From Pseudarthrobacter albicanus (GTDB taxonomy: Bacteria; Actinomycetota; Actinomycetes; Actinomycetales; Micrococcaceae): a DNA stretch of 64,000 nucleotides. The position numbers and the translations under genes are program-made. Of this stretch, positions 35,465-45,288 are shown in pieces; position 1 is the first letter of the stretch; each line of letters starts with the position of its first letter. The stretch spans positions 1-64,000 of the forward strand of contig NZ_JAGPOT010000031.1 of the NCBI RefSeq assembly GCF_018224015.1, read 5' to 3'. The notes beneath the pieces are model-generated. The model was not told the DNA's origin. It made no database searches and saw only the letters and a program-made list of their open reading frames with translations.

Positions 35465-35623
35465 GCTGTCGCCGCCGTCGCGCGGATCACCCGAGGCAAC
35501 TTCCGCCTGATCGACCGGCTCTTCACCCAAGTCGAACGGGTCATGAAAATAAACGAGCTCAGCACCATCACGGACGACGTCATTGAGACCGGACGCTCAC
35601 CACCCGTCATTGGAATCAGCTAA
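35465..35623 (+). pseudogene. C-terminal fragment of a TniB/IstB-like AAA ATPase gene
   Basis: Plus-strand codons read [24 protein letters not shown], then [14 protein letters not shown], then a TAA at 35621. This matches the C-terminal lid region of transposition ATPases of the TniB/ExeA type. The Walker motifs are absent, so only the end survives. Confidence 0.65.
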
Positions 35624-35843
35624 ACCGCCAAACCGAGCTGTGAAAAAACCGCCATTCTGAACTAACAGTCACACCCCAACCCTAAATCCGCACCGATGCC
35701 CTAAACGTGAATTTCCGTACCGATCCTCCTCAGACCCCGAGTATGCGCGGGCGACAAGGAGGTCATGGGTGGATCATGGATGATCTGGTCGGTTTCATTG
35801 GCTGGTCGCGGGCCCATGCTAAGGAGACAGCATGGCACCGGCG

Positions 35844-37334
35844 TCAGCCAAGAAGCGCGCTCCAGTCCACCGGGCCGCCGCCGGCGGGCGGTTTCCTGGC
35901 CGGCCTTTTCGCGGCCGGTTTGGCTTTCACGGCGGCGGAGCCGGGTTCCGGGATGGGGGCACCCCACGGGAGCGCGAAAGCCGGGACCGGCTCGCCGAGT
36001 TGAACGCCGTGCGGCGGGACCACCAGGACGCCGTCGGCGGCGGCGAGTCCGCGCATCATTCCCGGGCCGGCATGCTGCGCCGGCGACGCCATGCCATAGA
36101 GCAGCCGGAAGGGCACCAGCCGTGTCCGGCCGGGATCGGCGTCGATCATCGACCCGCAGGGCACTTCCGGGACAGGCGGCAGCGATCCGTGCCCCAGCGC
36201 CGCGAGCAGGGGACCCCCGAGGGTGCACAGCGCCATCATGGCGGCCAGCGGGTTTCCCGGCAGGCCCAGGATGAAGCGGCCGTCCGGGAGCTCCGCCAGC
36301 ACGGCGGGGTGGCCCGGGCGCATCGCGATGCCGTCGATCAGCAGCCGTCCGCCCAGTTCGGCGACGGCGTGCCTGAGATGGTCCGTGCCGGAGGCGCCCG
36401 TGCCGCCCGTGGTGATGACGACGTCGGCGGGCAGGCTCTCAGCAGCGGCCCCGGCGACACCGTCAGCCCCGTCTGCACCGCCGGCGTCCGGGTCTGGTTC
36501 GGTGTCCTCCAGGGCGGCAAGCCATTCAGCGTAGCTGTCCCCGATCTTCACCTCTTCGGTGCAGGTCCCGCCGAGCATGGCCACCACGCCGGCGAGCTGG
36601 GGACCGAAGGTGTCCCGCACCTCGCCTGGTCCCGGGAGGCCCGAGGAGACCACCTCGGAGCCGGTGAGCACGAGCCGGACCACGGCCTTGCCCAGCACCG
36701 GCAGGGTGTCGTAGCCGGCCAGGGCGGCAAGCGCCAGGTGGGCGGGGTTGAGCAGCGTGCCACCTTTGATGAGCAGCTCACCGGCGGCCGCCTCCTCCGC
36801 GGCCTTCCGGATGTGCTGGCCGTTGTGCGGCTCGCCCGGCCTGGCGGTGCCACTGGTCTTCAGGACCGGCAGCCCGTCCTCATCGGCGGCCACGGTTCCG
36901 CTCTCGCTCCGCAGCACTGCCTTGGCGCCGGGCGGGATCAGCCCGCCCGTGACAATGGGGATTGCCTGGTGCGGCGCCAGCCGCTGGCCAGGTTCGGCCA
37001 GGATCCACGGCCCGCCGCCGTTGACGGCCCAGCCGTCCATGGCCGACGACGCGTAGTGCGGCATGTCCTGCAGCGCGGCCACGTCCGCCGCGAGTGTGCG
37101 GCCCAACGCCTGCCGGAGGACCACCGGGGCGGCGGGGATGGGGGCGGCACAGTCGAAGGCGAGCTGCCGGGCCTCATGCCAGGTGTGGGCGAGGTGCCGG
37201 TGCGGTGCCGGTGCTGCGGCCCCGCCCGCGCCGGGCGGAGCGCCGGATCCCGTGCCGGGCGGAGCGGCGGCGTCATCGGAGCCGTACTCATCCCCGGCAG
37301 CGGCTGCACCGCCGTGTGGGGGTGCAGGGGTCAT
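35844..37334 (-). CDS. moeA: Molybdopterin molybdenumtransferase MoeA
   Basis: A 496-residue MoeA, which inserts molybdate into adenylylated molybdopterin. Visible features are PHYASSAMDGWAV near the N-terminal third, VVITTGGTGASGTDHLRHAV in the MPT-binding domain, and LPGNPLAAM after it. The first 40 residues after the start and the C-terminal 40 are low-complexity extensions. The ATG at 37334 overlaps the stop of the DUF6457 gene (ATGA). It is last in a mobA-DUF6457-moeA unit. Confidence 0.92.
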   Translation of the reverse strand: MTPAPPHGGAAAAGDEYGSDDAAAPPGTGSGAPPGAGGAAAPAPHRHLAHTWHEARQLAFDCAAPIPAAPVVLRQALGRTLAADVAALQDMPHYASSAMDGWAVNGGGPWILAEPGQRLAPHQAIPIVTGGLIPPGAKAVLRSESGTVAADEDGLPVLKTSGTARPGEPHNGQHIRKAAEEAAAGELLIKGGTLLNPAHLALAALAGYDTLPVLGKAVVRLVLTGSEVVSSGLPGPGEVRDTFGPQLAGVVAMLGGTCTEEVKIGDSYAEWLAALEDTEPDPDAGGADGADGVAGAAAESLPADVVITTGGTGASGTDHLRHAVAELGGRLLIDGIAMRPGHPAVLAELPDGRFILGLPGNPLAAMMALCTLGGPLLAALGHGSLPPVPEVPCGSMIDADPGRTRLVPFRLLYGMASPAQHAGPGMMRGLAAADGVLVVPPHGVQLGEPVPAFALPWGAPIPEPGSAAVKAKPAAKRPARKPPAGGGPVDWSALLG

Positions 37335-37618
37335 GTCCCGGAGACTTCGGTGGCCGCGTAGCCCGAGGCGAGCTTCCGGGCCACCCCCACGGCGGCCTGC
37401 ATGGCGACGGCGTCGGTGGCCTGCCCTGAACCGGAGGCCAGCCCCGCGGCAAAGCCCGCGATGAAGGTGGTCAGCGGGGCGGCGGGGCGCACCACGGAAT
37501 GGGCTGCCACGCCGGCCAGGGCAAGGACCTCGTTGATGTCGATCTCGACGTCTTCCAGCTCCAGTGCCTGGAGCAGCGCACGGCACCAGTCTTCCAGCGT
37601 TTCATCCTGGCTTTTCAC
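37331..37618 (-). CDS. DUF6457 domain protein
   Basis: A 95-residue acidic, helical protein starting MKSQDETLEDWCRALLQALEL with AAHSVVRPAAPLTTFIAGFAAG in the middle, matching DUF6457. In actinobacteria this small protein is regularly encoded with molybdenum cofactor genes, as here. It overlaps mobA by 17 bp and moeA by 4 bp, so all three are translated together. Its role is unknown; partner or chaperone of Moco synthesis is an inference. Confidence 0.8.
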   Translation of the reverse strand: MKSQDETLEDWCRALLQALELEDVEIDINEVLALAGVAAHSVVRPAAPLTTFIAGFAAGLASGSGQATDAVAMQAAVGVARKLASGYAATEVSGT

Positions 37619-38300
37619 CGTTTGCCTCCAAAGTCGAGTTCAGCTGCGGAGCTCCGGGCCGGCCGCCCGGATCGTTGCCCTGGATCCGGCCGGTTACCCC
37701 CAAGGCGGAGGCGTCGTCCCAGGTGTCCACATCGTCTGTGGAACCGGAGGGGACACGAACTGCCCGCACATCAAGACTAGCAAGAAGGGCGAATGCCGAG
37801 GCGTCTTTCAGCGCACCCCGGTGAGCGGCGTCCGCGGCGGAGCGGTGCAGCGCAGCCGTGCCATAGAAACCGATCAGGGGTTGTTTCCGTCCGTCGGCAG
37901 AGAGCGCCATGACGCCGTCGCGGCCGGATTGTCCGGCGTCGTCCACGGCTGCGGCGAGCGACCGCACCGCCGTGTCCACGCGCGGCATGTCGCACGCAAG
38001 GACGAGGGTCAGGGGTGCCGGGCCCGCGGCGCGGCGGGCGGCATAGTCCTGTTCCAAGGCGGAAAGCCCGGCGGCGATGGCTGCGGCCGGACCCGCGAAC
38101 GGCGGGTCCTCCCGGCAGTTCAGCACGCCGGCCGGCAGCGTCCCCGGGTCCGGGCCGACGACGGCGATCGCCTGTGCGCCGCGGGCCGCCTGCAGCGCGA
38201 GATCGAGGAGGGTGGCGCCGTCGTACCGGAGTCCGGCTTTGGGCGCGCCGCCTAGACGGGAGGACCGCCCCCCGGCAAGAATGACCGCATCGAATTCCAC
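37602..38300 (-). CDS. mobA: Molybdenum cofactor guanylyltransferase-like NTP transferase
   Basis: A 232-residue Rossmann-type nucleotidyltransferase. The nucleotide-binding LAGGRSSRLGGAPKAGL is at residues 8-25, and the metal-binding ACDMPRVD is near 103-110. MobA adds GMP to Mo-molybdopterin, which fits the fdhD and moeA genes in this window. A CTP-using relative cannot be excluded. It is first gene of the Moco unit. Confidence 0.85.
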   Translation of the reverse strand: MEFDAVILAGGRSSRLGGAPKAGLRYDGATLLDLALQAARGAQAIAVVGPDPGTLPAGVLNCREDPPFAGPAAAIAAGLSALEQDYAARRAAGPAPLTLVLACDMPRVDTAVRSLAAAVDDAGQSGRDGVMALSADGRKQPLIGFYGTAALHRSAADAAHRGALKDASAFALLASLDVRAVRVPSGSTDDVDTWDDASALGVTGRIQGNDPGGRPGAPQLNSTLEANGEKPG

Positions 38301-38392
38301 CGGCCCAGCCTAGCGCGGCCACGGGCCGGACGGGTGGGCCCCTCCGGCTGTGATGCACCGGCTGCGCCGGTGCGCCCTTCCGGGGGCCGGTT

Positions 38393-38893
38393 TCAGGCCG
38401 CGGATTCCGGCAGCAGAAAAGGATCCCAATCCGGCGCCGGCTTTTCGAGTTCCTTGATCTGCCACCTCGTGCCCTTCGGCGGCGCCGGGACAAAGCCAAG
38501 TTTCCAGCCCATTTCCGCCGGGGTGTGGTCCCCCTTGGCATTGTTGCAGCGCAGGCAGGCGGCCACGAGGTTTTCCCACGAGTCCGCCCCGCCCCGGGAC
38601 TTCGGGTGGACATGGTCCACCGTGTGGGCGCCCTTCCCGCAATAGGCGCAGCGCTGCCCGTCCCGGCGGAGCACACCACGCCGGCTGACCGCCGTTATCG
38701 TGTTGTAGCGGGGCCTGATGTAGCGGTGCAGGAGAATTACCGAGGGCCGGCCCAGTATGTCCTGGGGCCCGACGACGGGCTCGTCCCCTTCGGCCACCAC
38801 ACTGGCCTTTCCTGTCAACACAAGAACAAGCGCCCGGCGGAAGGTAACAACCGCCAGTGGTTCATATCCAGCATTCAGAACGAGCGTGCGCAT
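38393..38893 (-). CDS. HNH endonuclease
   Basis: A 166-residue protein. The C-terminal half has the HNH zinc-type motif: RCAYCGKGAHTVDHVHPKSRGG, then WENLVAACLRCNNAKGD. The N terminus MRTLVLNAGYEPLAVVTFRRAL is the conserved opening of the chromosomal actinobacterial/cyanobacterial HNH group of unknown role. The second ATG (38893) is chosen because AGAGG is 7 bp from it and only 1 bp from the first. This group is not part of restriction systems as far as known. Confidence 0.9.
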   Translation of the reverse strand: MRTLVLNAGYEPLAVVTFRRALVLVLTGKASVVAEGDEPVVGPQDILGRPSVILLHRYIRPRYNTITAVSRRGVLRRDGQRCAYCGKGAHTVDHVHPKSRGGADSWENLVAACLRCNNAKGDHTPAEMGWKLGFVPAPPKGTRWQIKELEKPAPDWDPFLLPESAA

Positions 38894-39062
38894 GCACATA
38901 CCTCTTCACGGCCGCACCCGCCAGGGGCACGAGGGCCGGCTGCCCTCTGCATGGTCGGGCTATGGATCGACACCACAAGAGTAAACACTCAGGTGCCGTA
39001 TCACCGAATTTTTTCGGCCGCCCCGGTCCGTGATCCCGGAAATTCATTCCCCGGCAATGCAA

Positions 39063-39091
39063 AGGACCCCTGCCGCAGGGGCAGGGGTCCT
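39063..39091 (-). terminator. Terminator after the NlpC/P60 gene
   Basis: AGGACCCCTGCC and GGCAGGGGTCCT form a perfect 12-bp stem with a 5-nt loop, followed on the minus strand by TTTGC. It lies 63 bp past the NlpC/P60 stop. Confidence 0.8.
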
Positions 39092-39153
39092 CTTCAAATC
39101 TTGAGCTGATCCAGCCTGCTGAGGCCGGGTTGCAGCTGTGTTGAGCCTGCGGC

Positions 39154-39900
39154 CTAGCCGCCTACGCGGATGAAGACCGGGCCCGAGCCGACGTTGACGC
39201 TGTACAGTGCGGTGGTGCCGCCGTTCCAGCCGCCGTGGACGGCCATGCCGTTGCCGACGTAGACAGCGATGTGCGCCATGCCGACGCCGCCGTTCTGGTA
39301 GTAGGCGAGGTCGCCCGGCTGCGCCTCGGCGGCGCTCACGGTGCGGCCCAGGGACAGGTAACCTGCCGGCCAGCCGTGGAAGTTGACGCCCGCCGCAGCC
39401 AGGGCGTTCGTGACCAGCGCGGTGCAGTCCTGCGAAACGCCGATCTGTGCGTAGGCTGCAGCAGCGACGGTTGCGCCGCTGCCGATGCCGGCCGGTGCCA
39501 GCGCGGAGCCCGCGGCTGCGAGTTGGGTGCCACCGGTCGCAGCGGCGCCGGTCGAGTCCTGAACCTTGACTACGGGCTTGGCGGCCTCGACGACGGGAGC
39601 CGGCGAAGTCGACACGGCCGGCTTCTCGTAGGAGATCGCAATCGTGGAAGCAGCGGAGATCGTTGCCGGCGCAGCTGACTGGACGTCCAGGGCGGAAGCG
39701 GAGGTGGATTCGCGCTGGACGTTGGTCTCAGCAGCGTTGGCTGCGATACCGCTGGTCAGGACCAGGCCGGATGCGGCAGCGATGACGGCTGCCTGGCGGC
39801 CCATGCCGCCGGCGTTTTCGCCGACAGCCTTGGCGATGACAGCAAGCGAGTTGGTCTTGGTGACCTCGGCGCGGTGCCGTGCGATTGCACGAGTAGTCAT
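39154..39900 (-). CDS. NlpC/P60 family peptidoglycan endopeptidase
   Basis: A 248-residue exported protein. The N terminus is long and basic, then a hydrophobic segment at about 37-55 (AAVIAAASGLVLTSGIAANAA) acts as signal or anchor. A Ala/Pro/Ser-rich linker leads to the NlpC/P60 domain from about 140, with catalytic Cys159 (QDCTAL), His210 (MAHIAVYVG) and a third polar residue near His222. It cleaves stem-peptide bonds in peptidoglycan. It follows a 67-codon ORF and a c-di-AMP riboswitch, so wall remodelling is probably tied to c-di-AMP level. Confidence 0.88.
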   Translation of the reverse strand: MTTRAIARHRAEVTKTNSLAVIAKAVGENAGGMGRQAAVIAAASGLVLTSGIAANAAETNVQRESTSASALDVQSAAPATISAASTIAISYEKPAVSTSPAPVVEAAKPVVKVQDSTGAAATGGTQLAAAGSALAPAGIGSGATVAAAAYAQIGVSQDCTALVTNALAAAGVNFHGWPAGYLSLGRTVSAAEAQPGDLAYYQNGGVGMAHIAVYVGNGMAVHGGWNGGTTALYSVNVGSGPVFIRVGG

Positions 39901-40000
39901 GAAGTTCTCTCTTTCGTGATCCTTGGATCGCGCCTTTTGGGCGCGAACAGAGGACGCTCCGGCATCTTGGGGGTACGCCGGATCGCCCCGAATGGGTTAC

Positions 40001-40204
40001 TTAGCGAAGGGTGTACTGCGAAGACGCGCCAAAAGCGGAAACTGCATGCAGGTGCTTGGACTGCGGGCCGGTCCCAGTAGAGATCGAGACGGCGGTGTGA
40101 GCTCCAATCCGGGCGCCGGCAACGGCAGCACGGGACATGGATTTCAGCGGGCCCGCAAGAGCCGCGCCAGCGCGGTGGCGCGCAGCATTGTGGCGTGAAG
40201 TCAC
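40001..40204 (-). CDS. Small ORF (67 aa) between c-di-AMP riboswitch and NlpC/P60 gene
   Basis: GTG at 40204 is preceded by GGGAGAGG at 8 bp, just after the riboswitch. The start TSRHNAARHRAG resembles the basic N termini of the NlpC/P60 protein (TTRAIARHRAEV) and of the neighbouring M23 protein. The rest is Ala/Ser-rich with no catalytic domain. It may be a truncated exported-hydrolase gene, a leader ORF, or a small membrane-associated protein. The NlpC gene starts 100 bp further on. Confidence 0.5.
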   Translation of the reverse strand: MTSRHNAARHRAGAALAGPLKSMSRAAVAGARIGAHTAVSISTGTGPQSKHLHAVSAFGASSQYTLR

Positions 40205-40223
40205 GAAAGTAGCCTCTCCCAAT

Positions 40224-40385
40224 GCCTGCGAGGTGAGCTGTCGGATTCGGATGGGAGTCACCCGGCCACGCTGCTTCCTTCGGAAGCTTTGCGACTTAAC
40301 CCCAAGGCCTTCTTGCGAAGACCAAAATTGGTTCCCCCGCCCCTGCCAGACGATGTCATGCGAACGGACCTTGAGCGGTGGCAGA
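40224..40385 (-). promoter_or_regulatory. c-di-AMP (ydaO/yuaA-type) riboswitch 1
   Basis: On the minus strand the conserved blocks are present: GGCAGGGGCGGGGGAACCAA, then GGGGTTAAGTCGC, and at the 3' end CCGAATCCGACAGCT followed by ACCTCGCAGGC. These are hallmark ydaO motifs. In actinobacteria this OFF-switch controls cell-wall hydrolase and resuscitation genes. It precedes the 67-codon ORF and the NlpC/P60 gene. Confidence 0.88.
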
Positions 40386-40517
40386 GTTAGGCAATCCACT
40401 CAAGAGCGCCAACTCCGGAGGAGTTGGCGTACCTCATACGGTACAGGAGTCCAGATTCAATGTCACATTCAGATCACGGCGTGTCAGGGGAATTCGAGAG
40501 CAATCCATCGGCTTGGC

Positions 40518-41327
40518 CTAGAGCCAGCCCAGCGGGTCAACGACGTCGCCGTTGACCATCACTTCGAAGTGGAGGTGGCAGCCGGTGGAGGCGCCGGTGG
40601 TGCCGCTCATCGCAATGACGTCGCCGCGGGAGACCTTCTGGCCGACCTGGACGGAGGATGAGGACAAGTGGTTGTAGGTGGTCTCCAGGCCGTTGCCGTG
40701 GTCGATTACGATGCGGTTCCCGCCGCCGTAAGGGTGCCAGCCCGAGAACGTCACGGTGCCGCTGGCCGCTGCGTGGACTGCCGTTCCGCACTGGGCCGCA
40801 TAGTCCTGGCCCCGGTGGAACTCGCCGGCGCCGCCCGTGATCGGGCTGACGCGGTAGCCGAAGGGCGAGGCCGTGACCATCTGCTCCAGCGGGGCGCCGA
40901 GGCTGCCGGCCGACGCGGCACGTGTGATGGTGCCGACGGACTGGGCGCTCAGGAGCTGCTTGAGTTTTCCGTCGGGATCGCCCTTGGTGGTGACGGCCGT
41001 GCGGCTGAAATCGATCTTGGCGGCGGCGGCGGCGGTCACGTCCGGCTGGGCTGCGGCGGGAGTTCCGGGGCCGGTGGCCATCACCGGGCCGGTGGCGGGG
41101 ATCGCGACCGTCAGGACCAGGCCCGTGGCGGCGAGGGCGATCCCTGCCTTCTGCCCCACACCGCTGGCGGCGGCGAAGTCCGTTACCTGGCGGAACGGAC
41201 TGCGGCGGCCCCGGCGTTCATCACGCTGCGCGTCCCGCGGACGGGCAGCCTGCAGGGCCGCTGCCGGACGCGGCTCCGGAGCGGGACCGGTCGCACGGCG
41301 ACGGCCCCTGGTGGTCTGGGTGGTCAA
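40518..41327 (-). CDS. M23 family metallopeptidase (peptidoglycan endopeptidase)
   Basis: A 269-residue exported zinc endopeptidase. The N-terminal 45 residues are basic, followed by a hydrophobic segment at about 60-85. The LytM-type domain has HRGQD (His171, Asp175) and HLHFE (251-255), which supply the zinc ligands and catalytic His. Start is TTG at 41327 after AGAGGA. It lies directly behind riboswitch 2, so it is controlled by c-di-AMP like the NlpC/P60 gene. Confidence 0.92.
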   Translation of the reverse strand: MTTQTTRGRRRATGPAPEPRPAAALQAARPRDAQRDERRGRRSPFRQVTDFAAASGVGQKAGIALAATGLVLTVAIPATGPVMATGPGTPAAAQPDVTAAAAAKIDFSRTAVTTKGDPDGKLKQLLSAQSVGTITRAASAGSLGAPLEQMVTASPFGYRVSPITGGAGEFHRGQDYAAQCGTAVHAAASGTVTFSGWHPYGGGNRIVIDHGNGLETTYNHLSSSSVQVGQKVSRGDVIAMSGTTGASTGCHLHFEVMVNGDVVDPLGWL

Positions 41328-41347
41328 GAACGGTTCCTCTCTGGATA

Positions 41348-41558
41348 GCCTGCGAAGTTAGCTGTCGGATTCGGGTCAGAGAGATCAAAGACCCGGCCCG
41401 CCAGGGCAAGCATCCAGGCACAGAGGGCATCCCGGGGGTCCCTCGGTGGAGTGTGCAAGCTGCTGACGGACTTCACCCCGAGGCTGTTGGAAAAACAGCC
41501 GGAAATGGTTCCCCCGCCCCTGCCAGCAGGTGATTCTGCGACTGATCCGCTGGCAGGG
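41348..41558 (-). promoter_or_regulatory. c-di-AMP (ydaO/yuaA-type) riboswitch 2
   Basis: Minus-strand conserved blocks are GGCAGGGGCGGGGGAACCA, GGGGTGAAGTCCG, and 3' CCGAATCCGACAGCTAAC with TTCGCAGGC. It is longer than copy 1, with an extended variable arm at about 41390-41460. It ends about 20 bp before the M23 start codon. Confidence 0.92.
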
Positions 41559-41692
41559 CTCGGCTTCGGATCAGGTAACGCTTTGGTATCGGTGGTGGCC
41601 TTAACTATAGGCGATTAAACCGACCGGTAATAACTCCGTGATCTTCGTGATGCACAACTCACGGGACGTCCCATGTCCGGCAGCCCGGGAAG

Positions 41693-42388
41693 TCAGCCGA
41701 CCGTCACAAACACATGGGCGGCTACCTCAGGCGGCAGCTCCAGGGCACCCTCGATGTCCGGCACGCGGACCGAAATATACTCGCCCACCCGTTCCAGCGA
41801 GACCCGGGCGCCCGGCCTGATTCCGCCTTCATCGAGCTGGACCAGCAGTTCAGGCTCCACCTGGATCGGCTCGGCCAGGCGGTTGACGGTGATCCGTGAG
41901 CCCGCGCCGTAGCCGGCCATGGCTTCCAGCAGGTTCACCACCCCGTCGGTTCGGGCCTTGGACGGCAGGCCGCCGAGCTCGGCAAGCCCGGGGATCGGAT
42001 TTCCGTACGGGGAGACAGTCGGGTGGTTGAGCAGGTCGAAGATGCGCCGCTCGACGCGTTCACTCATCACATGTTCCCACCGGCACGCTTCCTCGTGGAT
42101 GTAGGCCCAGTCGAGGCCGATCACGTCGGCAAGCAGGCGTTCGGCGAGGCGATGCTTGCGCATGACTTCGATGGCGCGTTTCCGGCCCGTTTCCGTCAGC
42201 TCAAGGTGCCGGTCCCCGGAAACGACGACGAGGCCGTCGCGCTCCATGCGTCCGATGGTCTGGGAGACGGTGGGCCCGGAGTGGCGGAGCCGTTCGGCGA
42301 TGCGGGCGCGGAGCGCGATGATGTTCTCTTCTTCAAGTTCCAGAATGGTCCGAAGATACATCTCGGTGGTATCAATCAGATCCGTCAT
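41693..42388 (-). CDS. DtxR/IdeR-family metal-dependent transcriptional regulator
   Basis: A 231-residue regulator. The N-terminal winged HTH spans about 1-75 (DTTEMYLRTILELEEE, SGPTVSQTIGRMERDGLV), the metal-binding dimerisation domain 76-140 (RHRLAERLL, EACRWEHVMSE), and an SH3-like FeoA domain lies at the C terminus. Full length matches DtxR/IdeR, which represses iron uptake or controls manganese genes when metal-bound. It may regulate the siderophore-interacting protein gene at 61 kb; this is inference. It is divergent from serC. Confidence 0.92.
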   Translation of the reverse strand: MTDLIDTTEMYLRTILELEEENIIALRARIAERLRHSGPTVSQTIGRMERDGLVVVSGDRHLELTETGRKRAIEVMRKHRLAERLLADVIGLDWAYIHEEACRWEHVMSERVERRIFDLLNHPTVSPYGNPIPGLAELGGLPSKARTDGVVNLLEAMAGYGAGSRITVNRLAEPIQVEPELLVQLDEGGIRPGARVSLERVGEYISVRVPDIEGALELPPEVAAHVFVTVG

Positions 42389-43855
<1,467 letters not shown>

Positions 43856-43879
43856 CTGTCCACGAGCCGGCGCTGAGCG

Positions 43880-45238
43880 TCAGTGTTCGACGGCGTCGTC
43901 CGGGTTTCCTGCCCGGGCGGCGCCGTTCCCGTTCTTGCCGGCATCTGTGCCGGTGCCTGTGTCTGTGCCTACGGCGTTGCCGGATTCGAGGCGGAAGTAG
44001 CGCAGCCCGCCGGCCCGGCGGTCAAAGCGGATCCGCAGGTGCTCGGCCCGGATGATCCACAGCAGCCCGATCAGCGCCGCGATCAGGCCGGAGGCCGCCG
44101 CGACCCCCATCGACCAGCGGGCACCGGCGATGTTGGCCACCCAGCCCACGAGGGGCGCCCCGATGGGGGTGCCGCCCATGAAGATGGCCATGTAGAGGGC
44201 CATCACCCGGCCCCGCATCACCGGGTCCGTGGTGGTCTGGACGTACCCGTTGGCGCTGGTCATCATGGTGATCGCGAAGAGGCCCACCGGCACCAGCGCG
44301 GCGCCGAACCAGAAGTAATCGGGCGCCAGCGCGGCGATGCCGGTGGTCACCCCGAAGGCCCCGGCGGCCCCGAAGATGATCCGCAGCCGGGGCTTCTTGC
44401 GGCCGGCTGACAGCAGCGCTCCGGCCACCGAGCCGATGGCCATGATCGAGTTCATCAGCCCGAAGGCGCCGGCATCCAGGCCGAACTCCGTGCCGACCAT
44501 GGCAGCGATGAACAGGACGAAATTCAGTCCGAGGGTTCCCACGATGAAGACCGCCACGAGCACTACGACGATGTCCGGCCGGAACCTGACATAGCGCAGC
44601 CCTTCGCGGATCCGGCCCTTGCCGGCCGCCGCCCGCGGCAGCTGGCGCAGCGACGCGGCGGGGATCTTCCACAGGCTCAGCAGCAGCGCAACAAAGGTCA
44701 GCGTGTTGATCAGGAAGACCCAGCCCGGGCCGACGGCGACCGTGAGGACCCCGGCCACCGCGGGTCCGATCATCCTTGCCACGTTGAAGGACGCGCTGTT
44801 GAGCGCCACCGCATTGGGCAGGTAGTCGTCCCGCACCAGTTCGGACACGAAGGTCTGCCGCACGGGCGCATCCAGGGCGGAGACGACTCCGAGCAGCAGG
44901 GCGAAGCCGTAGACGTGCCAGAGCTGCGCCGCACCCGAGACCACCAGGATGCCCAGCAGCGCGCTCAGCAACGCCATCGCCGACTGGGTCAGGACAAGGA
45001 GCTGCTTGCGGTTGAAGCGGTCGGCGACGAGTCCGGCAACCGGCGCCAGGAACAGCTGCGGACCCAGCTGCAGGGCCATCGTGACGCCCATGGCCCCGGC
45101 GTCGTGGTCAGTCAGGTGGGCAAAGACCAGCCAGTCCTGGGCGGTGCGCTGCATCCAGGTCCCGATGTTGGAGATGAGCGCCCCGATGAACCAGATGCGG
45201 TAGTTCAGGATGTGCAGGGACTTGAAGGTGGACATCAT
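43880..45238 (-). CDS. MFS transporter, DHA-like exporter
   Basis: A 452-residue protein with about 12 membrane helices. It opens with FKSLHILNYRIWFIGALISNIGTWMQ, and has the inter-helix motif GLVADRFNRKQLL. This is the enterobactin-exporter (EntS)/MFS_3 type. It likely exports a drug or small metabolite by proton antiport. The C-terminal 40 residues are Gly/Asn-rich. It is last in a minus-strand run after the cold-shock protein and DUF3027 genes. Confidence 0.88.
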   Translation of the reverse strand: MMSTFKSLHILNYRIWFIGALISNIGTWMQRTAQDWLVFAHLTDHDAGAMGVTMALQLGPQLFLAPVAGLVADRFNRKQLLVLTQSAMALLSALLGILVVSGAAQLWHVYGFALLLGVVSALDAPVRQTFVSELVRDDYLPNAVALNSASFNVARMIGPAVAGVLTVAVGPGWVFLINTLTFVALLLSLWKIPAASLRQLPRAAAGKGRIREGLRYVRFRPDIVVVLVAVFIVGTLGLNFVLFIAAMVGTEFGLDAGAFGLMNSIMAIGSVAGALLSAGRKKPRLRIIFGAAGAFGVTTGIAALAPDYFWFGAALVPVGLFAITMMTSANGYVQTTTDPVMRGRVMALYMAIFMGGTPIGAPLVGWVANIAGARWSMGVAAASGLIAALIGLLWIIRAEHLRIRFDRRAGGLRYFRLESGNAVGTDTGTGTDAGKNGNGAARAGNPDDAVEH

Positions 45239-45288
45239 GTCCAGCCCTCCCCGCGTCGGCCGCGCTCGTCCCCGGGCGCTTCCAACCG

